64,000 nucleotides of DNA from Pratylenchus scribneri (lineage: Eukaryota > Nematoda > Chromadorea > Rhabditida > Pratylenchidae). Under the pieces are notes generated by a model. It was given only the letters and a program-made list of their open reading frames with translations. It had not been told where the DNA came from and ran no database searches. Location: contig JAQSEB010000186.1 in the NCBI GenBank assembly GCA_030063045.1, forward strand, positions 62,001 to 126,000, given 5' to 3'. Both the position numbers and the translations under genes were made by a program. Position 1 is the stretch's first letter. Every line of letters starts with the position of its first letter. This document shows, in pieces, positions 25,270-37,200 of the stretch.

Positions 25270-26828
25270 ATTTGTATTTTAAATAAATTATTATCAAAAT
25301 CAGAATTGTTAAATTGATCTTTCTAAAATATTTACATAAAATAAAAATTAATAATAACTTATTATTTTTTATTGAAAAATTGGAAAATTTGAAAGGGATA
25401 TTTATTTAAATTGATAAAATTTATGAATTATGAGGAAATGGTTCTCTCTTTTTATTGGCCATGAGCAATGCAATCCTTTCTTCAAATGGGGCAAAATGGG
25501 CATTGGGGTAATCTTGAAGAATGGAATATATTCAAATGGGGACTGGGCATAATAGACTTATTTTTTGTCATTAAGATTAATTTTTGATTAAAAATGAAGA
25601 TATCAAATGCCACTCCCAGATTAAAATTGGAAAAATTGCAAATTTATTGTTGAGTTGATTGAAAAATTGCCTCATCAGGTAAATATTTGAATATTTCCTC
25701 CTTATTATCAAAATAAAAAATAAAATGTACAATGGAGGAGACTGATCCTTTTGTTTAGTTTATTTAATAGGCTCTGGGAATTTCCCATTAGGCAAATTTT
25801 GGAATTTTGCATTCCATTCTTGAATGTTCTTCACGTGATTGGCAGCTCTTTGTACTTAGAAGAATGAGAAAATAGTCTAGGCAATAAAATTTGAAGTCAT
25901 TGTTAGATTTTCAAATATTTGCACAAATGTCACTTTCCCAAATCATTGTATTTTTTCACAAATTTCCTTTTTCAATTTTACCATCTTCAAATTCAAGAAA
26001 AAAGCTATTTGATTCATAAAATTTTGCCTAATAGCAAATTTTCAGCCAATCAAAAATAAAAGCTTAATTATTGGCATTTGCTGCAGCAAAGATATTTCAG
26101 AGAGACAATGGTAATTGAAATTTTAAAAAAAGAAACAATGGATAGAGAAATCCAATTGACTTTTTATTTATGTCAAAGTTATTGAGCAATGTCGAAATTT
26201 TAAATGGACGCAAATTGCATTTAAATTTGTAATGTTGCAATTGAAATTTTGTTATCCAGATAGCTGAAACACCATTTTACCATCCATTTTTACTTTTATA
26301 TTTCATTTCAATTTTTCCTTTTAAATTTAAAAAACGATTTATTAATTTTTAATTCTATTTTTATTTGCCGAAAATAAATAATTCATAAATAAAACCCAAA
26401 ATTTTAAAACAAAAAATGTATTTTTTTCCCTGTAATTAGGAAAATCATCCAGCCTATTCCTCGACTTTATAAAATTTCAAACTTAAATTTTGGCAAATTT
26501 CAATATCCAAATTAGGATTTAAAAAATATTTAAGATGGTGTGGAAATTGTCCCTGGGCAAACATTTGAATTTTTACCTATTTCTGAAATTTTTCCTACAG
26601 TAAGTGCCAATTTATGCTTTTTTTTGATTGACTGGGAAATTTTTGCTCCTTAAAAGAAAGCTCATATAAAAATAGGTTAAATCTCCTCTATATTTGCCAT
26701 TTTCTTTTATCTGCATTTTTAAATAAAAATTCAAAATTCATTTCATCGTCTCTACAAATTATTCGAAAAGATAATTTATAAAATTTAGAAGATATTCAAA
26801 AAAAATTAATTAATATTAAATTCAAAAA
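25270..26828. other. Spacer between divergent SPRY copies
   Basis: It separates copy D (minus) from copy E (plus) and so contains the 5' flank of each. No exon or repeat structure was recognised. Confidence 0.35.
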
Positions 26829-27874
26829 ATGAATACATCAGAGAAAAATGTAAGAAAATTGTGGAGCGGAAAATTAAATATTATTATAATTTTTTAATAA
26901 TATTTTCAGCTACCAAAATCAACAATTATCCGTCATGGATTGCCGAGTGAATTAATGAATGAATTGTTTGCCTCAATGCTGTTGGAAAATGCTTTTTGCC
27001 TTCTGACCAAAATGCCAAATGGCCTTTTGGCTAAAAATGTCCAGAAAATGATAGAAAGCATTAAAATAGTGAAATAATTAAAGAAAATTAAAATAATAAG
27101 GAATTTCCAGGCAATGAAAAACAACATATTGAATGAAGAAGATTGTGAGCCGGTAATGATCATTTCCGATGGAGGGACTCGTCGTTTCTCGCTCATATGG
27201 TAAAACTAAAAAGTGTTCTAATTGTAATAAAATTAAAATTTCGAATTTTTTTAGGATTGAATTCGGTTCGAGCTCTTCTGCCAATTCCTGCATTCAATTT
27301 GAATGCAATTAATAGAACCATAATTGTCTCCTATTTTGAAATTGAAATTCTGAAAGGGTAATTTATATATAAATTCATTATATCATTCATTTTTCAGGGA
27401 TTATATTATTATTTGGCTTTGCAAGAAACAATTTCAATTGGAATGCAGATGGCTTGAATGTAAGACTTCAAATGAAATTTTTTCGAACAAAGCAAGAATT
27501 TGGATTGATGGGGAATTGATCTCATTCGAAAATGATGATGAATGTTTCAAGGAAGGGAATGTAGTTGGACTTGGCATAATTCACCTACCAAATTCATCAT
27601 TGGAATGTTTTGCCACTTGCAATGGCAAATTTTTGGGTATTTTTACATTAATTTGAACATTTTATTATGAAAACACTTTTATTAAATTATAATTCCAATT
27701 AAAAAAAAATTAAATAAAGTTAATTCATAATTCAGTAAGGCTGCTTTGCCATCAAAATTTGTCGATCTTGAATTATTCCCGGCTTTCACTTTGAACATTA
27801 ATGGCTACTCAATTCGCGTAAATTTTGGCAAAAATGAATGGAAATTCAAGGGATTCGGAAGGTTAATTCAATAA
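26829..27874 (+). pseudogene. SPRY family copy E, two frame breaks
   Basis: All exons except a proper coiled-coil exon can be aligned by eye: a seven-codon first exon, GLPSELMNELFASMLLENAF in exon 2, ILNEEDCEPVMIIS in exon 3, VRALLPIPAFNLNAI in exon 4, ARIWIDGELISFEN and VVGLGIIHLPNSSLECF in exon 5, and SIRVNFGKNEWKF in the last exon. Two junctions do not close. Exon 3 ends in phase 2 where exon 4 needs phase 1. The last exon's acceptor lacks one G compared with the other copies, which puts it out of frame. Either break would truncate the SPRY domain, so this is called a recent pseudogene. An unusual splice choice is the alternative. Confidence 0.65.
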
Positions 27875-28050
27875 ATTAAATGGTGAATATGATGATTAGA
27901 AGAGCAATAAAAACGAAGAAACTGCTTTTACTCTTTAAATTTATTCTTTATAATGTTTGAAAGCCCATTCACCAAAACAGCATCAAATTCAAAATAAGTC
28001 TGTAATAAAATAATTTTCAAATGATTTTTCTATTCATTAAATCCAAATAG

Positions 28051-28187
28051 CTATTTCTTCGATCCATTCAATCCAAATTGTTGTTTCTCTTTTCGATCAA
28101 ATTGTTCTTCCAAATCATCAACATTTGGTATTGTTTCTTCGCCATCTTTGTGTCGAATAATAAAAGATTTAAAAGAACCAAAAGACC
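28051..28187 (-). pseudogene. Possible orphan terminal exon, unknown gene
   Basis: An open stretch after a possible acceptor (TGAAAAG) encodes FIIRHKDGEETIPNVDDL followed by a charged tail, and ends in a stop. Composition looks protein-like, but no upstream exon was found on this strand. It may be a relic. Confidence 0.25.
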
Positions 28188-28739
28188 CTTTTCATTGAAA
28201 TTCGAATATTTCTCTCGTTGTTTTATTCTCACTTTTGAAATTACCAAAGGAAGTATAATTGAAGTGAACTATGCTTTTAGGGCACATTGAAAACACTACA
28301 ATCGTCGAGTAAAAGAAGGGATAAAGTACGGTAGCCGAATACTTCCCCGGTCTAGATAGTAGATACGGCAACCAGAAAATCTCTTGAGGGTAATGTAATG
28401 TTCACCTATGTGGCTACGTTACGTACTAAATTAAGATAAAATGTGATAAAAAAAAGACCTGATTTATGCTTTATTCGGGTAACAATTAATTAATAAAGAA
28501 CAAATATTTTGGGACTAGTCAATCATCAAAAATGAGAATCGAATCAACAATAATTTTGTGAATGAACAATCAAATTATTCACACATTGTAAAATGCTAAC
28601 AAAAAAATTTAAGAGATCTATGGTAGAGAAATATTTTAGGATTTAATCATTTCTCTGTTATTTTCATAAAAGAAATTCGTCAATAAATACATCGCCAATG
28701 TTTTAAATGGAAGCAGCAGTCGCTTTGGGAGAAAAAATC

Positions 28740-28800
28740 GGGTGATCAAATGGAATAAAATGGACAATGAAGAGACTCAAATGAAGGGGAATCTTAGTCG
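28740..28800 (+). pseudogene. Relic of SPRY-family first exon
   Basis: About 55 bp closely match the first (coiled-coil) exon of copy D, around the codons for KMDNEETQMKG: the stretch AATGGACAATGAAGAGACTC followed by AAATGAAGGGGAA. The reading frame is not preserved around it, and no other family exons follow. Confidence 0.6.
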
Positions 28801-28982
28801 GGACATTTGAAGATTCAAAATTGTATTTTACTAATAAATAGACATAAATCAACCATAATATTGAAATACATTTTTGACTGCTATCTATCAACTTTCAATA
28901 TTTTTTAAAGATTTTGGATTGTCATTAAAAATTTTACTCTTTATTATCATTATCGGCGTATAAATATAAATATGTTTTTAAG

Positions 28983-29331
28983 ACAGCCTATTTTCGGGAA
29001 AAAGTCCGTCCTAATTTGGGCAATTGTGCTGACCTAATCGAAAAGTTCTTGGTCGAAAATGGATCAAATTCTTTACTTTCTGCTGTAGACAAAATAATCA
29101 AAAAAAGTTCGAAAATATGATCAAATTTTACTAGATAACTTGGGCGGATATTTATGTGGCCGAATTTTTTATTAAAGCAGTGGAATTTGGTGAGAAGGAT
29201 TTCCTAGAGGCCTATCCACGACTAAAAGAATTGGTTGGCCGTGTCCAAAATGAGCCGGCAATTAAAAGGGTATTATATAAAGAACATATATTCATAATAA
29301 TGGATCCAATTATTTTATTGGATGCGCAATG
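28983..29331 (+). pseudogene. Glutathione S-transferase C-terminal fragment
   Basis: Two exons (28983-29084 and 29135-29269, 50-bp intron, phase 0) encode the helical C-terminal GST domain: CADLIEKFLVENGSN, then ITWADIYVAEFFIKA and YPRLKELVGRVQNEPAIKR. T-W-A-D with the following helix is typical of sigma-type nematode GSTs. The thioredoxin-like N-terminal half that binds glutathione is not found upstream, and no last exon follows the final donor; reading through gives a stop at 29331. Without the N-terminal half it cannot be a normal enzyme, so it is called a fragment. It lies next to the SPRY exon relic, in a stretch of broken copies. Confidence 0.6.
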
Positions 29332-29684
29332 AATAAAAATCTGTGCATGTAATTTAATACATCGATTTTATGGAATATAAAGATATGAATAAATTAATAA
29401 ATAATATATCAATGAAATTTTGAATTTTTAAATTTTTAAATAAATATAATCGAATATTGAATAATATTTTCATTTATGATATTTTCTTTTATTAAAAATT
29501 AATTTTTGGATCTCTTATTACTAATTATTAATAAATTAATTTCTACGATTTTATGGTAAATACCATCCTCAAAATGTAATGCGGATATGGATTTTCAAAA
29601 TGAAATACATACATAAATTTTATTCAGAAAAATTTAATATCAATTCAAATAATTTTTTTAAAAAAATTTTGCATTTTTTACTCT

Positions 29685-30607
29685 TCATTTTTTGCCGCAT
29701 CCCGTGCCCCAACAATAATGATAGGGTTGACCGTTATTGTTGAAGCCCACATTGTTGCCATTATTATAGCCTCCTCCATTATTGCATGAATTGCATCCTC
29801 CATATTGACCCGAATTTTGGTTGCCGCCACCGCATTGGCCACAGGAACAGCACAGATTATCTTCGAGGAAAATTTGGAAAAAATTATAAAATTTTTATTC
29901 AAATAATTCATTTGGAAGGGTTTAGAGAAGGATAATTTGTTTTCCTTCTTTTTACATTCCATATCCTAAAAAGAAAAAAAAAAGTTTGGTCTAAAACTCA
30001 ACAAGGCTATATTAAATTTGGGAAGAAGATATAAGTTTTGAAGCCCTAAAAGTCATCTAAAAAGAGGCATTTTTTAATTTGCTTAAAGTTAAAACAATTT
30101 GTAAAAATAGCAGGATTTTTAAACGCTATCAGAAAATTCGTGTTCATTAAATTTAGACAAATGCAACTTTGTTTAATCGGATTTCATAAAAATAAAATTG
30201 TTTGGGTTACAAATAGTATATCATTTTGCAAAATTGGTTACTCCTCGGTGAGCTATAGGCCAAAAAAAACGAATCGAATACAAATTTTCTATCAATCGGC
30301 GCTACACGTCTGTCATTCCCTAGAGGCATATTCCCCTTGTTCCCTAATCCCTACTCACTTCCGCATCCGTTCATACAGCCTTGTGGGTTCCTTTTGCTCA
30401 CGGCCTTCATTATTGTTGCACTGTAAGTTAAAAATTACATTGAATCAATTTTTAATGATTCATTTTTGGAATTTTCAATGTTTTTCCCCATTTTGTCGAA
30501 AATTACCCTCAATTTCCCATATTTTACCCATGAAAATCCAAATCGCCCAAACAACAGCAAATTAATGTAATGGACAAAAGGAGAACAACAATTTGAGAAG
30601 AGGACAT
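29685..30607 (-). CDS. Small secreted Cys/Gly/Asn-rich protein (105 aa)
   Basis: Three exons, 30607-30528, 30420-30359 and 29860-29685, join in phase to 105 residues. Residues 1-21 form a clear signal peptide (MSSSQIVVLLLSITLICCCLG). The mature part has CMNGCGNNLCCSCGQCGGG, then a Gly/Asn-rich stretch with CNSCNN, and ends CWGTGCGKK. A K-R before NPQGCMNG could be a dibasic processing site, leaving a cysteine-rich mature peptide. The composition recalls nematode Gly-rich antimicrobial or cuticle-associated peptides, but no family is recognised. It should be exported; function is not shown by the sequence. Confidence 0.65.
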
Positions 30608-31433
30608 TTTTAACAAATTTTGGCAAAAAAAGTGAATGAATGAATGAATGAATGAATGAATAGAGAAAAATATATTTATATCTCCCTATTTATTTGTATC
30701 CCATTTCTTTTCAATTTTAGTTTAATTTTTTCCTTTTTTCAATTCATAAACAATTAAATTAATTAATTTTGGTTGCCTCCCAGACAATTTGAAAATGATC
30801 AGTGATGCCAATTATTTTAAAATGTTTTTGTTTTTTAAATTGTTGATGCGACTTTGAGCGGAACGATAAAAAAAAGAGGAATGAAATTTTGTTGACTGTC
30901 GAAAATAAAACCCCTTTTCTTTCAAAAAACAGGTTTATTTTCCTTACGGAAGTAAAACTCTCAAGTGTAGGGGAAAAATAATTTTGATTGTTTTTATTTT
31001 TTGTTATATAAATAATTATTGAAAATTAATTTTAAAAATATCATGGTTATTATATCTTAGTCATAGCGAAATCATATTAGGGTTTAAGAATGGAACTTGG
31101 GACTTAAGGCAAAAAATACTATAGTAACAATAACAAATTAATTGTATATTGAACAGTTTGTAATTTGTATCATTCTTTGCCTTAATTAAATCACTCGATA
31201 ATACATTTTTCTGGAAATTTTTGCACATATACCGGAAAATTTTTATTTTTTTTCGAAATTTACAAGAAGTCGAATGTTCATATTTTTTTTTGATATTTTT
31301 CAAGCAATTTTGTTGTGTTTTCTAATTCAAATAATATCTCAAAACAAAAAAAGAACAATTGACACTTCAATCCCCCAATCAATAAATTTTTAGAGAAAAA
31401 AAGAACACTCAATTATTTTCAATCGCTAAAAAT

Positions 31434-31773
31434 ATGACTCAACTATTTTTAAAAAGATTTCTTCTCTCTAAAATAATGAAAAATCAATTATTTTTAATTT
31501 ATTTGAGTTTATTTTTTACTTTATTTATTTCAAAAAATTCCGTTGCTGAAGAAACTGATGATGATATCCAAGGCTTTGGCGGTTCTTGGGATGATGAACC
31601 CGAAAATTGGGAGAAAACAATTTATCCACAAGTAATCTTTCTCCTAAATTATAAATAATTTATTCCAGCAAAATACGATGACTGAAAATACAACTGATGG
31701 AGTGGAAGAAGCATTTAAACTTGTGATTGTGCAGCCACTTTGCGACCTTATTAAAAATCAATCATGTTTTTAA
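31434..31773 (+). CDS. Small secreted acidic protein
   Basis: Two exons (31434-31631, 31669-31773) join in phase 0. The first contains a signal peptide. The second in-frame ATG at 31476 (MKNQLFLIYLSLFFTLFIS) gives a more typical signal sequence than the first ATG, so the mature start is probably after SVAEE. The mature part is short and acidic (ETDDDIQGFGGSWDDEPENW) and ends with a two-cysteine tail (CDLIKNQSCF). About 83 residues from the second start. No domain recognised. Confidence 0.55.
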
Positions 31774-32009
31774 TAATGCGGAATGTTTAACCAAAAGAAT
31801 AAAATATTAATTATCCTATATATAAATTTTATAATTTAAGAAGATTTAAAATACTATTCGAATTTCCATCAATGATATGTCTATTTTGCTGATTCTCATT
31901 TTTGCTATTTCCTTTTTATTAGAAGAAAAGAAAAAATTGTGTTAAAAAATAAAATTTTTCATCTTAAAAATATTCAGCAGGACATGAACGGCAGTCAATC
32001 ATTTCCCAT

Positions 32010-32530
32010 TCAGGATTCAATTCCTAGCGGCAAATCGACGTTTCCATTGCATCCAAAATATTGAAGGCCTCTCTTCTTTGAATTTGCCCCTTGGCATTTA
32101 TTAGCCTTTTCATACATTGAGGGACTTTTGATCTGTTTTTCATAGGAATTTTTCCAATCCTTTTGGCAATCATTTGCCACCAACAATGATTTGGTGCCGA
32201 TTTTTTTGGTCGAAAAATCAAATGTTTTTTCTTTAATTTTTAATGCCTGGTCCAAGAAATGGCAATTTTACCTATTCCGCCCTTTATTCTATATTCCACT
32301 AATTATTCTTTCGAATATTTCATAATGCCCAAGCAGGAAATTATTTGCATTCAATGACCAGCGAAATCGACGTTTTCTCGATTCCCGTACGGTCATAGAC
32401 CTTGCCTTTGAATTTTTCCTCATGGCATTTATTATGTTTTTCAAATATTGAAAATTCTCTTGGTCATTCTTTCACACTAATTTCTTCCCATCCTTTTGGC
32501 AATTATTTGAAAATTAGTAATTACTATTAA
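32010..32530 (-). pseudogene. Two decayed tandem copies of one coding module
   Basis: The minus strand carries two related stretches. The first (32255-32010) reads NDCQKDWKNSYEKQIKSPSM and then KANKC before drifting out of the second copy's frame. The second (about 32530-32340) reads NCQKDGKK, hits a stop, and later KHNKCHEEKFKGKVYDRTG and ISLVIECK. Aligning them shows a one-base difference that shifts the frame of the first and an in-frame stop in the second. The parent gene is not recognised. Confidence 0.35.
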
Positions 32531-32879
32531 TTTATAGACGGTAATAGAAAATGATTAAATTGTTGAATCTCTTATATTTGTGCTTTTGAGTTTTATAGAG
32601 TTTAAACTAGACTCCATCCATAAAATAAAAATAAAGAATAAGGAGAAAAATTCAAAATTTTAGAATTATGGTTATCAAAATTTGATTAACCTACTCTCTG
32701 TGGTGATTGTGATAAATTCAAATTTCATATCAAATTCGGACCAGCAGTTGATTCCTCTCGACGAAACAATCCGAATGAGCGCCCACAATATGCACTAGTC
32801 GATCCAAGTATAAGCTAGGTTGGATTTGGATGATAACTTTTACAAAGTTGCTAGTGTTGCCGCGAAACTTATTAGCAAA

Positions 32880-33720
32880 TGGTGGGCACGGATTTGCCCG
32901 CTCCTTCTAAATATCGATTCAGCTGTGTTCATTGGAACGGAACTGCTTTTCTTGCCGTCGCACACGCACGCATAACAACCTCATTTTTGTTTTTCTTGAT
33001 GGGGTGGAATAAAATCAATTCAGCTGACATCTATATTTGGTACGGATTTGCCTGACGCTCCCGGGTCTCTCTCAACTGGACTAATCCGCCAGTACCCATA
33101 GGCTCTGCGATGCTTTTCGTGTCTGCGCGCGCGCTTTCCAACCGTCCAGAGAGCCCAATCCTCCATTTTCGTTTTTGTAAAGATCTAGTACAGGAAAAAT
33201 TAGGCCCTGTATTTCACTTTTAATCAATTCAGCTGATATCTGCTGAACATTATTTGGTGTCTCTATAAAGTCTCAAGTCACAACTGAGCTTATGCCCTCT
33301 GCCCATTCCATTAGTACAGGACTACTTTTCCTGCCAGTGGGCGCGCGCATTTATCAACGCGTTCTCCATTTTTGTTTTCTTGACAGGCTATTATGGAAAA
33401 AATCAATTCAGCTGACATCCTGCTGTTGGGCATGGATTTGTCCGCCCTTCCCAAGGCTCAACTCTGATCGTGTAGGCGCGCGCGTGTGTACAACCAACCA
33501 AATGGACCAATTTTCCATTTTTGCCCATCTAGATGTCGCTGTTTTAATTCAATTCGGATGCGTTCTGTTTGGCACACGCACTCTCCCACTACTGGGCCAA
33601 CTCTCTACCCGGAGGTTATGCTTATATTTTGTGCTAGCGCGTGCGTCATCTCAACCAGTCCTCCATTTATCTATAAATTTTTGCCTTTGTTTTGATTCAA
33701 TTTGAGGGATCAATCAACCT
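32880..33720. repeat. GC-rich degenerate repeat array upstream of nuclease gene 1
   Basis: The motif TCAATTCAGCTGA (first copy TCGATTCAGCTG) recurs at 32914, 33014, 33224 and 33403. It is associated with GGATTTGYCYGMC-like strings (32888, 33044, 33433) and with runs of GCGCGC. The tract is distinctly less AT-rich than its surroundings. A related single tract lies at 46340-46560, upstream of the second nuclease gene. Open frames here (for example 33292-33705) are a by-product of low AT content. Confidence 0.6.
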
Positions 33721-34210
33721 TAAATTCACCAAATTCACGTTCAAACATAGCATTTTTTCCGGATTTATCAGAAATTGACGGATTTTGTACTAATTTCGCC
33801 AATGTTTGATTTAACTGCCTTCCTCTAAAATCATTTTCTTCTTTAACTTCCATCAAGTTTTCGTATATTTGTCACACAATACTCGACACAATTTTCGCAC
33901 ATATTGCCCTATAAGTCTTTCGTATTCTAACAATTTTGACTTTGCATAATAGAGTGGTAGGTAAAATTGGTCAATTGTGTTAAGAATTTGGCAATTGGGA
34001 GATTTGAATGATATCAAATTATCCGATATCTGTTTTTCCCTAATCCATACCCAAGGCCAATAATGCATTGACTAGAAACGTAATTTTTAAAAAAATTAAA
34101 AAGAACTCTGACAATTTTTGATCAATTACATTTCTTTTAAATAATTTTATTCCATTTAAAAAGTTTTTGGCTCTACAAGTAATATGTCTAATCCTAAATT
34201 TTTTTAAGGA

Positions 34211-37200
34211 ATGGATCGTCATTCTGCTATTATTATTTTACTTTATTCCACTATTCTTATTTTGACAACGGAAAATGCTTCATTGACAGATGAGGAAAAT
34301 GCCAATCAATTTATGGAATCAGTGCTTCCACATTTCGAACAATTTGGCTCTCCATTTGAGCTGTTGGAATTGGCGGAATATGAACAGGGAAAGGTAAATT
34401 TTAAAATTTTTATTGCACTCAATTTTTTACTGAACAAAATCCCAGATTATAAGCATTTGGCCCGAGTCAAAATTATTTATTAAGGGGAGAACCGATTTTG
34501 ATGAGTTTAGTATTAGTATTAAAATTAAAGTGCAAACCGATAGCTTTTACCTCGAATAAAATTGTTCCGCCTCCTTTTTTCAGAAAAATCCACAACATTA
34601 GACAAGTGAGATAATCAATACTCGAAAACAAAATGCCTCTTTTGTTTCTTTTCTCTTAAATATTATAATCCAAATTTTTATTACTAAAAGGAACAAAAAC
34701 AAATGATAAAAAGAAACGCAAAGACGAGGAAAGTTGAATGGCGATTGGCTGAAATAAACAAATACACGGAAATCAAGGAATGGAAATGGACTAGTGAATT
34801 TTCAATGTTGGATGAAAGAAATACGGGAATTGATGAGAAAAAATTAGCAGCAGCAATGACAGAATATGCAAAGTAATTGAGGGAGGGGTGGGGATGTGAA
34901 CGGGTAGGATTACATCAGATTTTGACTAAAATCCGGTATGAGAATTTGTTCCGTAGAAATTTATCCGTATAGCCATATTGGTTGGTGATAAATTTATGGA
35001 TGATTTAAATTTGAATTATTTGGCAAGACTTGGCCTATAATTTATGTTAGAGAATATTTTTCCCATTAAAATTTTTTCCATATTTTTGTAGAAAATATGT
35101 CAAAAATTAATATAAATCTTTAACTGCCCCAGTTATTGTCAATTTTATTTTAATTTTATAGCTGTGTAAAGAAAATGCCAAATATGAAAATAGATCGAAA
35201 AGATGAGACAACTAGAAGAATATTCCTGGTGAACGGTGCCATCAGTATTTTGGACATGAAGCCAATAGCAAGAACGGATCAGCCGGATCAAGCATATTTA
35301 GTCAGATATATTCCTAAATTTTCGGTAAGCAAAAATTTTTTATAAGGTCAATCTTGCATATTTTCTTTAAAAAGGGATCGTCTGGCATCATTTTTTTGTT
35401 ATTTTACTATAAAAAGAAATAGTGCTTTTTTGAAGCATTATGCTTCAATTTGTTGGGGATGGGGACCCAACTAGATGTAGGACGGTTCGAGAACCAGTTC
35501 AGGAAAATTAGGGAACACGATTGGGGATTGAATCGGGAATCCCGAATCATTTACCGAACTAGTATTTTGAACAATTTCCCGAATTAATTCGGTTCGGAAT
35601 TTCAAACCGAGTTCTCGACTGAGGCACTCTACCAACCTCTAGACCTAACTTGGGCCTATCGATTATAACTCTAAAAGGATTGAACCAATTTTTAATAATT
35701 TTGGTATAAATTTGAGTAAGAGAATGATTGCTTTCCGAAGATATTTTTTCCTAATATTTGTTTAGATTCAGAAATAATGGAATCATGCTCAAAAATAATA
35801 ATCATTTCGTTTTATATTCTTTTTATGGTTCAAATAAATTTATTTAACTTAATAACAATATTAAAATTATCAAGGTCGGTTCACTTATTACTGAGAATGA
35901 GGAGGCATAATCGTTCACAATAAGTTAGCAGACATTAACAAATATGTTGGGTTTTCCCCATGAAAATTTTCTCTAATTCAATAGAGCAATGAACAACAAA
36001 TTTTGGAAATGCCAACTCATTTTTGCACTTCACTCTTCATTGTTGAAATTGTTGGGAAAATTGACAAGCACGAATTGGTTTGCACTCCAATTGATCGATG
36101 GGCGGGAAAGAATGATCCATCAAAGAACATTGGAAAGAAGGCAATGGATTGTGGCCAATCCGTATTACACGATAAAGAACTGTTGGTTGCTGAACATTTG
36201 AAGGGGATTGGATTCGAGAACATGTTGAAATTTGTACAAATTAAATTGGCCATTGATTTGGAAAAAATGGTTGAACGTTTTGGAAAAGATTTGGTGGAAG
36301 GAGAACATCAAAAAAGTATTTTAAAATATTATAATATTAGGGAGATGGAAACCTTGTTGCATAATAGATATTTAATTTTTAATTTTAATGAGTGACAAAA
36401 TTGGGATCATCATGAACTTAAAAATGGTAGAAATTTTTTGTTTATTTTATTTGCGTCTTACAATTAGCATTATGGCGACTAAATGAATCAATTTCTAAAA
36501 TTTAAAGTGCATTTTATAGCTTACTATAATAAATGATATGTGGTACATTTTTGAAATAATAATTTTTGCCATGATATGGCCATAAATGCAAAAATGATAA
36601 GCAGTTTAGTGATATTTTAAGAATTTTGCATAATTTAGTTTAAAACTTATTAATTCAAAACGATTAAAATATGCCAATGAATAGCCAATAAATGAATTTA
36701 AGAGAAATTATTTTAATTGGTTCATTTAAAATGGAATTTCAACTCGGCAAAATTGCCGGGAAGCTTATTAGCCAATGTTTAAGTCTGAATCATTTTAATT
36801 ACTGGTGAAATTTTACAATTGCCAAATATTTTTTAGCAATAGATGGTGATAACAATGTGCCAACAATAGCCATCAATCCTGTTGTGAAACAACAAATTGC
36901 AAAAATGGATCCAAATATTCGCATTTATAAGGTTGGTTTCTTTTCATCTGATGCAATATCTTAAGCAATATTTGAAATTTGAATTAAAAGGAATTCCTAA
37001 TCCAAAATTGAATATTTATTTTTTATAATTTTTTCTTTAATTAATAAAAATTTTGACTTCAGAATTTTATGTTTCATCCCAAAAATGAAAAAATAAGTAA
37101 AATCTTGATTATTTTAATTATTTAACAATTTTTAGGGATATATGGTGAAATATGATCCCCGAAAATTGGTTGCCGATTGGCTTTTGGAAAGATTAACTCA

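Noticed and set aside
30140..30565. 141-codon open frame on the plus strand
   Set aside because: It overlaps the antisense of the secreted peptide exons and their introns. The minus-strand three-exon model has a signal peptide and closing phases.
33292..33705. 137-codon open frame on the plus strand
   Set aside because: It lies inside the GC-rich degenerate repeat tract, where stop codons are scarce. It has no splice context or family resemblance.
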